A stretch of 55,482 nucleotides of DNA from contig NZ_LDJO01000039.1 of assembly GCF_001431595.1 (NCBI RefSeq), positions 1-55,482 of the forward strand. The letters are read 5' to 3'. The position numbers and the translations under genes are program-made. Shown one piece after another: positions 30,091-38,532 of the stretch. The notes beneath the pieces were generated by a model. The model was not told the origin of the DNA and did not search any database. It saw only the letters and a list, made by a program, of their open reading frames with translations. How positions within the stretch are numbered: position 1 is the first letter of the stretch; each line of letters starts with the position of its first letter. Source of the stretch: Stenotrophomonas acidaminiphila (GTDB lineage: Bacteria > Pseudomonadota > Gammaproteobacteria > Xanthomonadales > Xanthomonadaceae).

Positions 30091-30102
30091 TGTGGGGTGG
30101 GC

Positions 30103-31539
30103 GTGCGCCTCGGCCTGAAGCTCTTCCTCGGCTTCTTCCTGATCGTCGGCATCGCCGCGTTCTTCGTGATGCGGGTGTTCGTCGACGAGGTCAAGCCGGG
30201 CGTGCGCCAGGCGATGGAGTCCACCCTGGTCGATTCGGCCAACGTGCTGGCGGTGATGGCCGCGCCGGACCTGAAGGCCGGGCGCATCGCCGATGGCCGC
30301 TTCGCCGCGCACATGGCGACCGCGCAGCGGCGCGACCCGCGGGCGATGGTGTGGCGTTTCCCCAAGCGCAGCATCGATTACCGGGTCACGGTGACCGATG
30401 CCCGCGGCATCGTCGTCTACGATTCGCGCGGGCAGGACGTGGGCCGCGACAACTCGCGCTGGAACGATGTCTACCGCACCCTGCGCGGCCAGTACGGCGC
30501 GCGTTCCAGCCCGGGCGCGCCGGGCGATGCGGACAGCACCGTCATGCACGTGGCGGCGCCGGTCTACGATCCGGATGACGGCCGTACCCTGATCGGGGTG
30601 CTGACCCTGGCCCAGCCCAACGACAGCATCGATCCGTTCATCACCGCCAGCCAGCGCGCCATCGTCGCGCGCGGCGCGTGGCTGATCGGCTCGGCGGCGC
30701 TGATCGGGCTGCTGATGACCTGGTGGCTGGCGCGCGGCATCGGCAGCCTGAGCCGCTATGCCAAGGCGGTCAGCGCCGGCGAGCCGGTGCCGCCGCCGAA
30801 ACCGCGCGGCGACGAGATCGGCGACCTCGGCCAGGCCCTGGAGACCATGCGCCGCAAGCTCGAAGGCAAGGCCTATGTCGAGCAGTACGTGCAGTCGCTC
30901 ACCCATGAAATGAAGAGCCCGCTGGCGGCGATCCGCGGTGCCGCCGAGTTGCTGCAGGAGCCCCTGCCCGAAGCCGACCGGCAGCGCTTCGCGGCCAACA
31001 TCGCGCAGCAGGAACGGCGCCTGACCGAAACCATCGACCAGCTGCTGCGGCTGGCCGAGGTGGAGCAGCATGGCTGGCTGCAGCGGCGCACCGTGGTGGA
31101 CCTGTCGATGCTGTGCCGGCAGCTCGCCGAGGACGCGGCGCCACGCCTGCAGGCGGCGCACCTGTCGCTGCACTGCGAGCTGCCCGGGCACGCCAACGTG
31201 CAGGGCGATGCGTTCCTGCTGCGGCAGGCGCTGGACAACCTGCTGGACAACGCCATCGCGTTCTCGCCGGAGGGCGGGCGGATCGGGTTGCGGCTGGAGG
31301 CCGGGCAGGGCGGCTGGGAGGTGGTGCTGTCCGACCAGGGGCCAGGGGTGCCCGATTACGCGCTGGAGCGGGTGTTCGAGCGCTTCTATTCGCTGGCCCG
31401 TCCCGGCAGCGGCCAGCGCAGTTCAGGGCTGGGCCTGCCGTTCGTGGCCGAGGTCGCGCGCCTGCACGGCGGCCACGCGTGCCTGCGCAACGGCCCGGCC
31501 GGCGGTGCGCAGGCCACCCTGTGGCTGCCGTCCGCCTAG
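30103..31539 (+). CDS. creC: Sensor histidine kinase CreC
   Basis: A 478-residue inner-membrane kinase, close to E. coli CreC (474). First membrane helix at residues 5-24 (LFLGFFLIVGIAAFFVM), a periplasmic sensor of about 160 residues, second helix near residues 188-208, then HAMP, HisKA with LTHEMKSPLAAIRG (His268) and the ATPase domain (DNLLDNAIAF, SDQGPGVPD, GLGLPF). The GTG at 30103 gives the family opening VRLGLKLFLGFF; a GTG two codons earlier is possible. It should phosphorylate CreB. In most cre loci creC directly abuts creB; here a 576-base element stands between. Confidence 0.93.
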   Translation: MRLGLKLFLGFFLIVGIAAFFVMRVFVDEVKPGVRQAMESTLVDSANVLAVMAAPDLKAGRIADGRFAAHMATAQRRDPRAMVWRFPKRSIDYRVTVTDARGIVVYDSRGQDVGRDNSRWNDVYRTLRGQYGARSSPGAPGDADSTVMHVAAPVYDPDDGRTLIGVLTLAQPNDSIDPFITASQRAIVARGAWLIGSAALIGLLMTWWLARGIGSLSRYAKAVSAGEPVPPPKPRGDEIGDLGQALETMRRKLEGKAYVEQYVQSLTHEMKSPLAAIRGAAELLQEPLPEADRQRFAANIAQQERRLTETIDQLLRLAEVEQHGWLQRRTVVDLSMLCRQLAEDAAPRLQAAHLSLHCELPGHANVQGDAFLLRQALDNLLDNAIAFSPEGGRIGLRLEAGQGGWEVVLSDQGPGVPDYALERVFERFYSLARPGSGQRSSGLGLPFVAEVARLHGGHACLRNGPAGGAQATLWLPSA

Positions 31540-31564
31540 GCCGGCACGCGCCGGGCGGAGCTAC

Positions 31565-34500
31565 TCAATCGGCCAGCGCCGGATGGTCTGCGCGCGGCCG
31601 GTCCAGGTGGTAGCCCTGCACCATGTCCACGCCCATCGCGCGCAGCATCTGCAGCGTTGCCTCGTCCTCGACGAACTCGGCCACGGTCAGCTTGCCCATG
31701 CCGTGCGCCACTTCGATGATGGCGCGCACGAACACCTGGTTGTCGCGCTCGCTGGGCAGGTCGCGGATGAACATGCCGTCGATCTTGAGCACGTCGGCCT
31801 GCAGGTTCTTGAGGTAGGCGAACGAGGAGAAGCCGGTGCCGAAGTCGTCCAGGCAGATCGGGCAGCCGGTGTCGCGCAGCGCGGCGATGAAGCGCGCCGC
31901 GTCGCCCATGTCCGAGACCGCCGAGGTTTCGGTCAGTTCCACCAGCAGGCGCCGCGGGGCGACGTGCTGCTGGCGCAGCTGGCCACCGATCCATGCCGGC
32001 AGCTCGGGATCGTCGAACGAGCGCCCGGAAATGTTGACGGCGATGGCCGGCAGGTTGGGGTGCGTGGCCAGCAGGCTGATGCTGCGGCCGATCACCCAGC
32101 GGTCGATCTCCAGGATCTTGCCGCTCTTTTCGGCAGGTTCGATGAACTGCGCCGGCATGATCAGCTGGCCCGGGTTGGCCTCGTCCTCCATGCGGATCAG
32201 CGCTTCCAGGTGCGCCAGGCGGCCGTCGGCGGCATGGTGCACGCCCTGGAAATGCAGGCGCAGCAGGTCGTTCTCCAGTGCGTGCGCGATGCGGTCGTTC
32301 CAGGCCAGCCGGGTCGCCATCTCGCGCGAGCTGTCGCGGTCCGGGCGATACACGTTCCAGCGGTTCTTGCCGGTGTGCTTGGCCTGGTACATCGCCGCGT
32401 CGGCGTGGGCCACTAGGTCCTCGGCATTGTCGGCATGGGCGGGGAAGTGGGCGATGCCCAGGCTGGTGGTCAGGCGCACGGTGTGTTCGTGCAGGCACAG
32501 CGGCGTCTGCGCGATCCGCAGCACGATGCGTTCGGCCAGGTGCTGGGCATCGTCCAGGCTCGCATGCGGCATCAGCACGGCGAACTCGTCGCCGCCGAGC
32601 CGGAACAGGGTCTCGCCGCTGCGCACCAGGGTACGGATCTCGACCGCCATGCGGTTGAGCACCGAGTCGCCGGCGCGATGGCCGAAGGTGTCGTTGATGT
32701 ACTTGAATTCGTCCAGGTCGAAGAACAGCAGCGCGGCCTGGCTGGGAATGCGTTCGGCGGCGTGGAAGAAGCGCGCCAGCTCGTCCTCGAAGCGGCGCCG
32801 GTTGTACAGGCTGGTCAACGGGTCGTGCTGCGCCAGCCGCACCAGCTGCTCGGCGGTCTGGCGCTCGTGGGTGACGTCTTCCTGCACCCACAGCCGGCCG
32901 ATGAAGTGTTCCTGCGCGTCGCGCACCGGGTAGGCGTCGTGCATGACGATGCGACCGTCGTGCAGGCGGATCTCCAGCCGCTTGTGCAGTTCGGGCGAGA
33001 CCGTGGCCTCGTCCATGTGCCGGCGGAACTCCTGCGGGTCGATCATCAGCCGCTGCGACGCGTCCAGCCACTGCCCGGTGGTTTTGCCGACCACGCTGGT
33101 GCCCTCCGGGAAATCCCACATGGCCAGGAAGGCGGCATTGCAGTAGGTGGCGCGGTTCTCGTGGCCGACGAACAGGATGCCCAGGTTCATCGCGCCGAGC
33201 AGGGCCAGCAGGCGCGCACGTTCCTCCTCCAGCCGGGTCATGAACTGGCGGCGTTCGTCGATCTCGGTCTGCAGTGCCTGTGCATGCGCGAACTGCAGGG
33301 CACGCTGCTGCACCAGCTCCTCGACCATGTCGTCGAACGCATCGGCCAGGTGCCCCAGCTCGTCGTTGCCCTGCATCGCGATCGGCCTGGGTTCGCGGCC
33401 CTGGCTCAACTCGTCCACCGCCTGGGTCAGGCGCGTGAGCGGTACCGCGAACAGCAGGCCGACCCGCCGGCGCAGCAGCCACATCGCCGGCAGCAGGCCG
33501 AGGATGCCGAAGCTGGACACCGCCAGCAGGCCCCACATCAGCACCCGGTCCACCCGTGCCTGCGGCAGCAGGAACACCTGGTACCAGCCCGGGCCGTGGA
33601 TCTTCGACCATGCCACCCAGTGGCTGCCATCCGGCGAGCGGCCCACGCCGTGGTCGCCGCGGCCATAGGCGATCATCCCGTGCACCTGGGCCAGCAGCGG
33701 GTCGTCGAGCGCGGACAGCTGCAGCTGGCCGTCGGCGGCGGCGATGCGCCGGCTGAGCTGCGGGTGCGCGATCAGCGCACCGTCAGCGGCCATGACCAGC
33801 TGCACGCCGGCGCTGTCGTTCGTGGTGGTCCGGTCGATCAGGCTCTGCACCAGCACGTCGTGGCCGAGGGTGCCGACCCATCGCCCCTGCCAGTCCAGCG
33901 GCTTGATCACCGACACCATCCAGGTATCGGCCTGCCGGTCCAGGTAGACCGGTGTCCAGAACACCTTGCGCTGCGGGTTGCGCCGCGGGTCCGAGCCGCG
34001 CATGGTCGGGTAGCCGGCGTTGGTGGCGCTGGCATCGGCGTTGCTGCCCCAGTCCATGCCGTGCGCGTAGACCATCAGGCCGTCTTCGACGAAGTCCATG
34101 TAGACCGAGAAGAACGGCGGCACCAGCGCCGGGCCCTGCTCGCGCAGCAGGTCGTAGGCGACCACCGCGCGCATCCTTGCCGAGGCATCCAGGCCCTGCG
34201 GCGGCTGGTGCAGGTACAGGGTGGGCGCGCGCTCGGGATCCACCTGCCCGGGCTGCAGCCGCCACAGGCCGTCGGGACTGCGCGCGAACAGCGTATCGAA
34301 GCGTGCCAGCGCGGCCTGCCGGTCGGCATGGTCAAGCCGCCACAGCAGTTCCCGCTGCAGGCGCTGCACACTCCGTTCGGCCTGCAGGAACTGGCCCTCG
34401 CTGGCCTTTGCACGCAGGTCGACGCTGCGCTGCGCCACCACCGGCACCACCCGGTCGGTGATCACCCGCATCGCCAGGTAGCCGAATGCGCAAAGCAGCA

Positions 34501-34579
34501 GCAGGAGGGCGAGGAACAGGCCCCATATGCTCAGGGACAGCCGGTGGATCAGCGAAGTACGCGACCTGGCATGCAGCAC
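31565..34579 (-). CDS. Membrane GGDEF-EAL protein with sensor, HAMP and PAS domains
   Basis: A 1004-residue cyclic-di-GMP enzyme. Order: membrane helix (about 14-38), periplasmic sensor resembling a double Cache domain (40-335), second helix (about 340-362), HAMP (365-415), PAS (about 450-560), GGDEF (motif at 662-666, RLGGDEFAVL) and EAL (motif at 792-794, LEALIRM). The EAL site keeps NISG, ELTET, DDFGTGFSS and KIDGMFI, and has AEFVE in place of AEGVE. The inhibitory site before GGDEF is RSGE rather than RxxD. Both domains could thus be active, synthesis perhaps without product feedback. GTG at 34579 follows AAGGAA. It separates creC from creD on the opposite strand. Confidence 0.94.
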   Translation of the reverse strand: MLHARSRTSLIHRLSLSIWGLFLALLLLLCAFGYLAMRVITDRVVPVVAQRSVDLRAKASEGQFLQAERSVQRLQRELLWRLDHADRQAALARFDTLFARSPDGLWRLQPGQVDPERAPTLYLHQPPQGLDASARMRAVVAYDLLREQGPALVPPFFSVYMDFVEDGLMVYAHGMDWGSNADASATNAGYPTMRGSDPRRNPQRKVFWTPVYLDRQADTWMVSVIKPLDWQGRWVGTLGHDVLVQSLIDRTTTNDSAGVQLVMAADGALIAHPQLSRRIAAADGQLQLSALDDPLLAQVHGMIAYGRGDHGVGRSPDGSHWVAWSKIHGPGWYQVFLLPQARVDRVLMWGLLAVSSFGILGLLPAMWLLRRRVGLLFAVPLTRLTQAVDELSQGREPRPIAMQGNDELGHLADAFDDMVEELVQQRALQFAHAQALQTEIDERRQFMTRLEEERARLLALLGAMNLGILFVGHENRATYCNAAFLAMWDFPEGTSVVGKTTGQWLDASQRLMIDPQEFRRHMDEATVSPELHKRLEIRLHDGRIVMHDAYPVRDAQEHFIGRLWVQEDVTHERQTAEQLVRLAQHDPLTSLYNRRRFEDELARFFHAAERIPSQAALLFFDLDEFKYINDTFGHRAGDSVLNRMAVEIRTLVRSGETLFRLGGDEFAVLMPHASLDDAQHLAERIVLRIAQTPLCLHEHTVRLTTSLGIAHFPAHADNAEDLVAHADAAMYQAKHTGKNRWNVYRPDRDSSREMATRLAWNDRIAHALENDLLRLHFQGVHHAADGRLAHLEALIRMEDEANPGQLIMPAQFIEPAEKSGKILEIDRWVIGRSISLLATHPNLPAIAVNISGRSFDDPELPAWIGGQLRQQHVAPRRLLVELTETSAVSDMGDAARFIAALRDTGCPICLDDFGTGFSSFAYLKNLQADVLKIDGMFIRDLPSERDNQVFVRAIIEVAHGMGKLTVAEFVEDEATLQMLRAMGVDMVQGYHLDRPRADHPALAD

Positions 34580-34712
34580 GTAGGGTTCCTTCGGGGAATG
34601 GCGGCGCAGCCAGAGGGGGCCGGGCGGCGGGGCAGCGCGGATTCATACTATGTCGCGGCCCGTGTCCGCAACCGGCCGTGGCCGCCGGCGCGGGGTGGTC
34701 GCCACGGGGCGC

Positions 34713-34728
34713 TTCACGCCCACTTCAA
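34713..34728 (+). promoter_or_regulatory. CreB-binding (cre tag) site upstream of creD
   Basis: TTCAC-GCCCAC-TTCAA: two direct half-sites with the six-base spacer of the known cre/blr tag TTCAC-N6-TTCAC, with one mismatch in the last base. It lies 65 bases before the creD start, a suitable place for activation by phosphorylated CreB. Confidence 0.72.
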
Positions 34729-34793
34729 ATTCGCCACAAACCCCGCCCACCCGCTGCCGCCACGCTGTACCCGTTTCCACACGAGGACGGGTC

Positions 34794-36122
34794 ATGAATT
34801 CCCTGAAACTGCTGTTGCGCTTCGCCGTGGTCGGCGGGCTGGTGTTGCTGTTGCTGGTTCCGCTGCTGCTGATCCGCGGCACGATCGGAGAGCGCGAGCG
34901 TTACCGCGACCAGGCCATCGAACGGGTCGCGCAGAGCCGTGCCGGCGCGCAGTCGCTGATCGGCCCGGTGCGGGTACTGCCGTGGACCCAGCAGCGCGAG
35001 GTCGAGGTGGTCGAGGCGGGCGTGCGCAAGAGCGAGCTGCGGACCGAGCACGGCTATGAACTGCAGATGCCGCGGCAGTTGCGGATACAGGGCGAGCTGC
35101 GCCCGGACGAGCGCCGGGTTGGCCTGTTCCGGGTGCCGGTGTACAGCTGGCACGCGCGGGTGCAGGCCGAGTTCGCCGATGCCGCCTATGCCACCGTGCC
35201 GGGCCGCGTCTACGGCCGCCCCTACCTGGCGCTGGGCATCGCCGACGTGCGCGGCCTGGTGGGTACGCCGAACCTGCGCGTGGACGGGCGCGCGCTGACG
35301 TTGCAGGCCGGTTCGCTGGCGCTGGAGGGTGCGTCCAAGGGGCTGCACGCCATGCTGTCGCCGTTGGGCCACCCCGACCAGGGCACCCTGGCCGAGGGGC
35401 GCAGGGTGGAGCTGGAGTTCGTGCTCGACGGCACCCGATCGCTGTCGGTGGTGCCGGTGGGCGACGACACCCGCGTGTCGCTGGCCTCGACCTGGCCGCA
35501 TCCGCTGTTCGGCGGCAGCTTCGCGCCCAACGAGCGCCACATCGATGATGCCGGGTTCAAGGCCGACTGGGCGGTATCCTCGCTGGCCTCGGCCGCACAG
35601 GAACAGCTGCGCCGCGACCTGCGCAGCGATGGCGGCGCGGTCGAAGCGCTGGAGGTGGCGCTGGTCGACCCGGTCGACGTGTACACGCAGGTCGACCGCG
35701 CCAGCAAGTACGGCATCCTGTTCGTGCTGCTGACCTTCGTCGGCTTCGCGCTGTTCGAGCTGATCAAGCGGCTGAGAATCCATCCGCTGCAGTACCTGCT
35801 GGTCGGGCTGGCGCTGGCGATCTTCTTCCTGCTGCTGCTGAGCCTGTCCGAGCACATCGCCTTCTGGCAGGCCTACCTGGTATCGGCGGTGGCGTGCATC
35901 GGCCTGCAGGGTTTCTACCTCAGCGGGGTGTTGCGCAGTTGGGGGCACGGGCTGGGCTTTGCCACCCTGCTGACCCTGCTGTACGGAGTCCTGTACCTGT
36001 TGCTGGCGTCGGAAAACAATGCGCTGCTGATGGGCTCGCTGCTGCTGTTCGGGATCCTCGCGGCGATCATGTGGCTGACCCGCAAGGTGGACTGGTACGA
36101 CCTCGGCGGTGGCCTGCGGTGA
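34794..36122 (+). CDS. creD: Inner-membrane protein CreD
   Basis: A 442-residue membrane protein. One N-terminal helix (residues 6-27) is followed by a periplasmic domain of about 270 residues, then a cluster of five or six C-terminal helices starting at SKYGILFVLLTFVGFALFELIKRL and ending with WLTRKVDWYD, the CreD/inner-membrane-protein family arrangement. CreD is the main target of CreBC and is linked to envelope stress and beta-lactam response in Pseudomonas and Stenotrophomonas. The ATG at 34794 is the only start giving the helix. A CreB-type box lies upstream and two small unknown genes follow closely, the first overlapping it as GTGA. Confidence 0.94.
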   Translation: MNSLKLLLRFAVVGGLVLLLLVPLLLIRGTIGERERYRDQAIERVAQSRAGAQSLIGPVRVLPWTQQREVEVVEAGVRKSELRTEHGYELQMPRQLRIQGELRPDERRVGLFRVPVYSWHARVQAEFADAAYATVPGRVYGRPYLALGIADVRGLVGTPNLRVDGRALTLQAGSLALEGASKGLHAMLSPLGHPDQGTLAEGRRVELEFVLDGTRSLSVVPVGDDTRVSLASTWPHPLFGGSFAPNERHIDDAGFKADWAVSSLASAAQEQLRRDLRSDGGAVEALEVALVDPVDVYTQVDRASKYGILFVLLTFVGFALFELIKRLRIHPLQYLLVGLALAIFFLLLLSLSEHIAFWQAYLVSAVACIGLQGFYLSGVLRSWGHGLGFATLLTLLYGVLYLLLASENNALLMGSLLLFGILAAIMWLTRKVDWYDLGGGLR

Positions 36123-36505
36123 ACCCGATGCGGCTCAGTACACGGTTGCTCCGGCGGCTGCGGCAAGGGCTGCCGCCGGGGCTGGCGGCAGCGGTGCTGC
36201 GGGTGGAGCAGGGCGCTGGCTGGTCCGCTTCGCCGCTGGCGGCACTGGGACTGGGTACGGCCCCGCGCCACGGCTGCCTGCGCCTGCAACTGGACGCAAC
36301 GCTGGCCGAACGGATCCGCCAGCGCGGCGCCGAAGGCCTGCCCGCGCTGGACGGCGCGGGCCGCTGGCAGGCGCTGGGTCGTCGTGGCCTGCGCTTCAGG
36401 GCGGTGCTGCGGGAGCGCCAGGTGGTGGTGTGCGATGCCGTGCACCAGCGGCTGTGGCTGTTGTGGCGCGAACCGGGAACGGCCCGGTGCGCACGCGGTT
36501 ACTGA
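36119..36505 (+). CDS. Small basic protein of unknown function, coupled to creD
   Basis: I do not recognise this protein. The frame starts with GTG at 36119, which overlaps the creD stop as GTGA (128 residues); an in-frame ATG at 36128 would give 125 residues. The product is rich in Arg, Leu and Ala, has no signal peptide or membrane helix, and contains MRLSTRLLRRLRQGLPPGLA near its start and a Trp-rich RLWLLWREPG at the end. Third-position G+C is high throughout, which supports coding. Position makes it a candidate third member of the CreB-controlled unit. Confidence 0.6.
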   Translation: MNPMRLSTRLLRRLRQGLPPGLAAAVLRVEQGAGWSASPLAALGLGTAPRHGCLRLQLDATLAERIRQRGAEGLPALDGAGRWQALGRRGLRFRAVLRERQVVVCDAVHQRLWLLWREPGTARCARGY

Positions 36506-36523
36506 AACTGGCACCGGGGCGTG

Positions 36524-36883
36524 ATGCGTTTCCATCATGGACTGGCACTGTTCGCGACCGTCGCGCTGCTGCTGCTGGCCGGCGCGGTGGTCGCCATCGA
36601 AGCGGGCTACAGGCGGGTTCCGGCCGGCGGCGCGGTGTTGTCGGTGTTGTCGGTGTTGACCGCGATGGTGCTTGCGTTGGCCGTCGTCGTGCCGCTGGCA
36701 TCCCGGTGCCCGGCATCACGGGATGTCACCCTGGCGATGCCACGGCTGCTCGCGCCGGAAGAGCGCCGGACCCTGAGGCGCACGACCGTGCTGTGCCCCA
36801 CCGTCTACCGGTTCAGGCGCGATGGTCGCGACGAATGCCTCGTCTCCGACGGGGATGGCGGCGCCTCGGTCGGCTGCGGCTGA
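36524..36883 (+). CDS. Small membrane protein of unknown function
   Basis: A 119-residue protein that I do not recognise. Two hydrophobic helices are visible, at about residues 6-26 (LALFATVALLLLAGAVVAIE) and 36-58 (VLSVLSVLTAMVLALAVVVPLA), followed by a 60-residue soluble tail with four Cys that could face the periplasm. The ATG at 36524 directly follows a GTG and has GGGGC upstream. It begins 18 bases after the preceding unknown gene and so probably belongs to the same creD transcript. A short GTGTTGTCG-like tandem repeat inside the second helix codes for repeated LSV. Confidence 0.6.
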   Translation: MRFHHGLALFATVALLLLAGAVVAIEAGYRRVPAGGAVLSVLSVLTAMVLALAVVVPLASRCPASRDVTLAMPRLLAPEERRTLRRTTVLCPTVYRFRRDGRDECLVSDGDGGASVGCG

Positions 36884-36924
36884 GGCGTTGCTGCGCGGGA
36901 AACGCGCGGCGCTAGAATTCCGCC

Positions 36925-37530
36925 ATGGACGCCTCTCCCGCCATCGCCGCCCTGCGCGGCACCGACCTGCTGCCGGTACTGGACGACGTGGCGCGCCTGC
37001 GCATCCGGGTATTCAACGACTGGCCGTATCTGTACCAGGGCAGCCTGGACTACGAGCGCGACTACCTGGCCGCCTATGCGGCCACGCCGGATGCGGTGTG
37101 CGTGGTGGCGCGGGCCGGCGATGAGATTGTGGGCGCCTCCACCGGCCTGCCGCTGCTCGATGACGGCCCGGCGTTCCGCGAGCCGTTCGAGGCGGCCGGC
37201 ATCGATCCGGCGCAGGCGTTCTATTTCGGCGAATCGGTGCTGCTGCCGGCCTGGCGCGGGCGTGGCATCGGCCATGCCTTCTTCGATGCCCGCGAGGCGC
37301 ATGCGCGCGCGCTCGGGCGCTTCGCGATGACCGCGTTCTGCGCGGTGGACCGCGACCACGACGACCCGCGCCGGCCCGCCGGCCACCGCGACCACGACGG
37401 GTTCTGGCGCAGGCGCGGCTATGCGCGGCAGCCGGGCATGACCCTGCACCTGCGCTGGGACGAGGTCGGCCGCGGCGAGCTGTCGCACGCCCTCACCCTC
37501 TGGACCCGTGCATTGGAGCCCGTCGCATGA
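36925..37530 (+). CDS. GNAT-family acetyltransferase paired with a nitrilase-family enzyme
   Basis: A 201-residue GNAT protein. The cofactor loop is PAWRGRGIGHAFFDAREAHA at about residues 110-130, preceded by the strand AFYFGESVLLP, followed by a Cys-bearing strand and an Asp/His-rich loop (DRDHDDPRRPAGHRDHDGFW). The ATG at 36925 lies seven bases after a TAGAAT element (36913-36918), so the transcript is nearly leaderless. Its stop overlaps the next start as ATGA, so the two products are made together. Acetyltransferase plus amidohydrolase pairs of this type occur in several proteobacteria, but I know of no defined substrate. Confidence 0.88.
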   Translation: MDASPAIAALRGTDLLPVLDDVARLRIRVFNDWPYLYQGSLDYERDYLAAYAATPDAVCVVARAGDEIVGASTGLPLLDDGPAFREPFEAAGIDPAQAFYFGESVLLPAWRGRGIGHAFFDAREAHARALGRFAMTAFCAVDRDHDDPRRPAGHRDHDGFWRRRGYARQPGMTLHLRWDEVGRGELSHALTLWTRALEPVA

Positions 37531-38408
37531 AGATCGCCGTTGCCCGCTACCGGATCGGCGCCCCGGTCGATTTCGACGCCTTCGCCGGGCGCCAGCGCCA
37601 GGAACTGGGGGCCGCCGCCGCGGCCGGCGCGCGCATCGCGGTGCTGCCCGAATACCTGTCGCTGGAACTGGCGGCCACCTTCGACGCGGGCATCCAGCGC
37701 GACCTGGCGGCGTCGCTGGCGGCGATCCAGCGCTACCGGCAACCGTGGCTGCAGCTGTTCGCCGGCCTCGCCCGCGAGCTGGACATGCACGTGGTCGCCG
37801 GCACGTTCCTGCTCGACACCGGCCACGGCCGCTACCGCAACCGCTGCGACTGGCTGACCCCGCAGGGTACGCACCTGTGGCAGGACAAGCTGCAGCTGAC
37901 CGGCTTCGAGCAGGCCAGCGGAGTGATCGAGGCCGGCGACGTGCTCAAGGTGTTCGAGATCGACGGCATCCGTGCCGGCGTGGCGGTCTGCTACGACAGC
38001 GAGTTCCCGCTGCCGGTGCGTGCCCAGCACGAAGCCGGCGCGCGCCTGCTGGTGGTGCCCAGCTGCACCGACACCGAAGCCGGCGCCACCCGCGTGCGCG
38101 TGGGCTGCCTGGCGCGGGCGCTGGAGAACCGCATGTTCGTCGCGCAGGCGGTGACCGCCGGCATGGCCGGCTGGAGCCCGGCGCTGGACGTCAATACCGG
38201 CGAGGCGACGGTGTATGCGCCGATGGACCGCGGCTTCCCCGACGACGGCGTGCTGGCGCGGACCGCTGATGGCCAGCCCTGGGCGATGGCAGAACTGGAT
38301 TTCGCCGCCTTCGAGGCCAGCCGTGCACACGCGCAGGTGGCCAACGACCGCGACTGGCCGGGGCAGTGGCGGCCGCTGCTGCAACGCGCCGTGGTATCAC
38401 CGGGCTGA
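37527..38408 (+). CDS. Carbon-nitrogen hydrolase (nitrilase superfamily amidase)
   Basis: A 293-residue enzyme of the nitrilase superfamily. The catalytic triad is complete: Glu42 (LPEYLS), Lys121 (QDKLQLTGFE) and Cys155 (AVCYDSEFP). Such enzymes hydrolyse amides or transfer acyl groups; sequence does not tell the substrate. The start overlaps the GNAT stop (ATGA). A sensible guess is that the pair acts on the same small molecule, one adding or removing an acyl group and the other cleaving an amide. No transporter or regulator is linked. Cytoplasmic, with no signal peptide. Confidence 0.9.
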   Translation: MKIAVARYRIGAPVDFDAFAGRQRQELGAAAAAGARIAVLPEYLSLELAATFDAGIQRDLAASLAAIQRYRQPWLQLFAGLARELDMHVVAGTFLLDTGHGRYRNRCDWLTPQGTHLWQDKLQLTGFEQASGVIEAGDVLKVFEIDGIRAGVAVCYDSEFPLPVRAQHEAGARLLVVPSCTDTEAGATRVRVGCLARALENRMFVAQAVTAGMAGWSPALDVNTGEATVYAPMDRGFPDDGVLARTADGQPWAMAELDFAAFEASRAHAQVANDRDWPGQWRPLLQRAVVSPG

Positions 38409-38532
38409 GCCCGCGCCTATGGTGCGCAGGCCCGCTGCCCATGCGCGACCATGACCATTGGCCGGCTCGGCCGCTCCCGGCGCTGGCTAGACTCGGGCCT
38501 TTGTCGTGATCGGCCGCGGGCCGGGGGAAATG

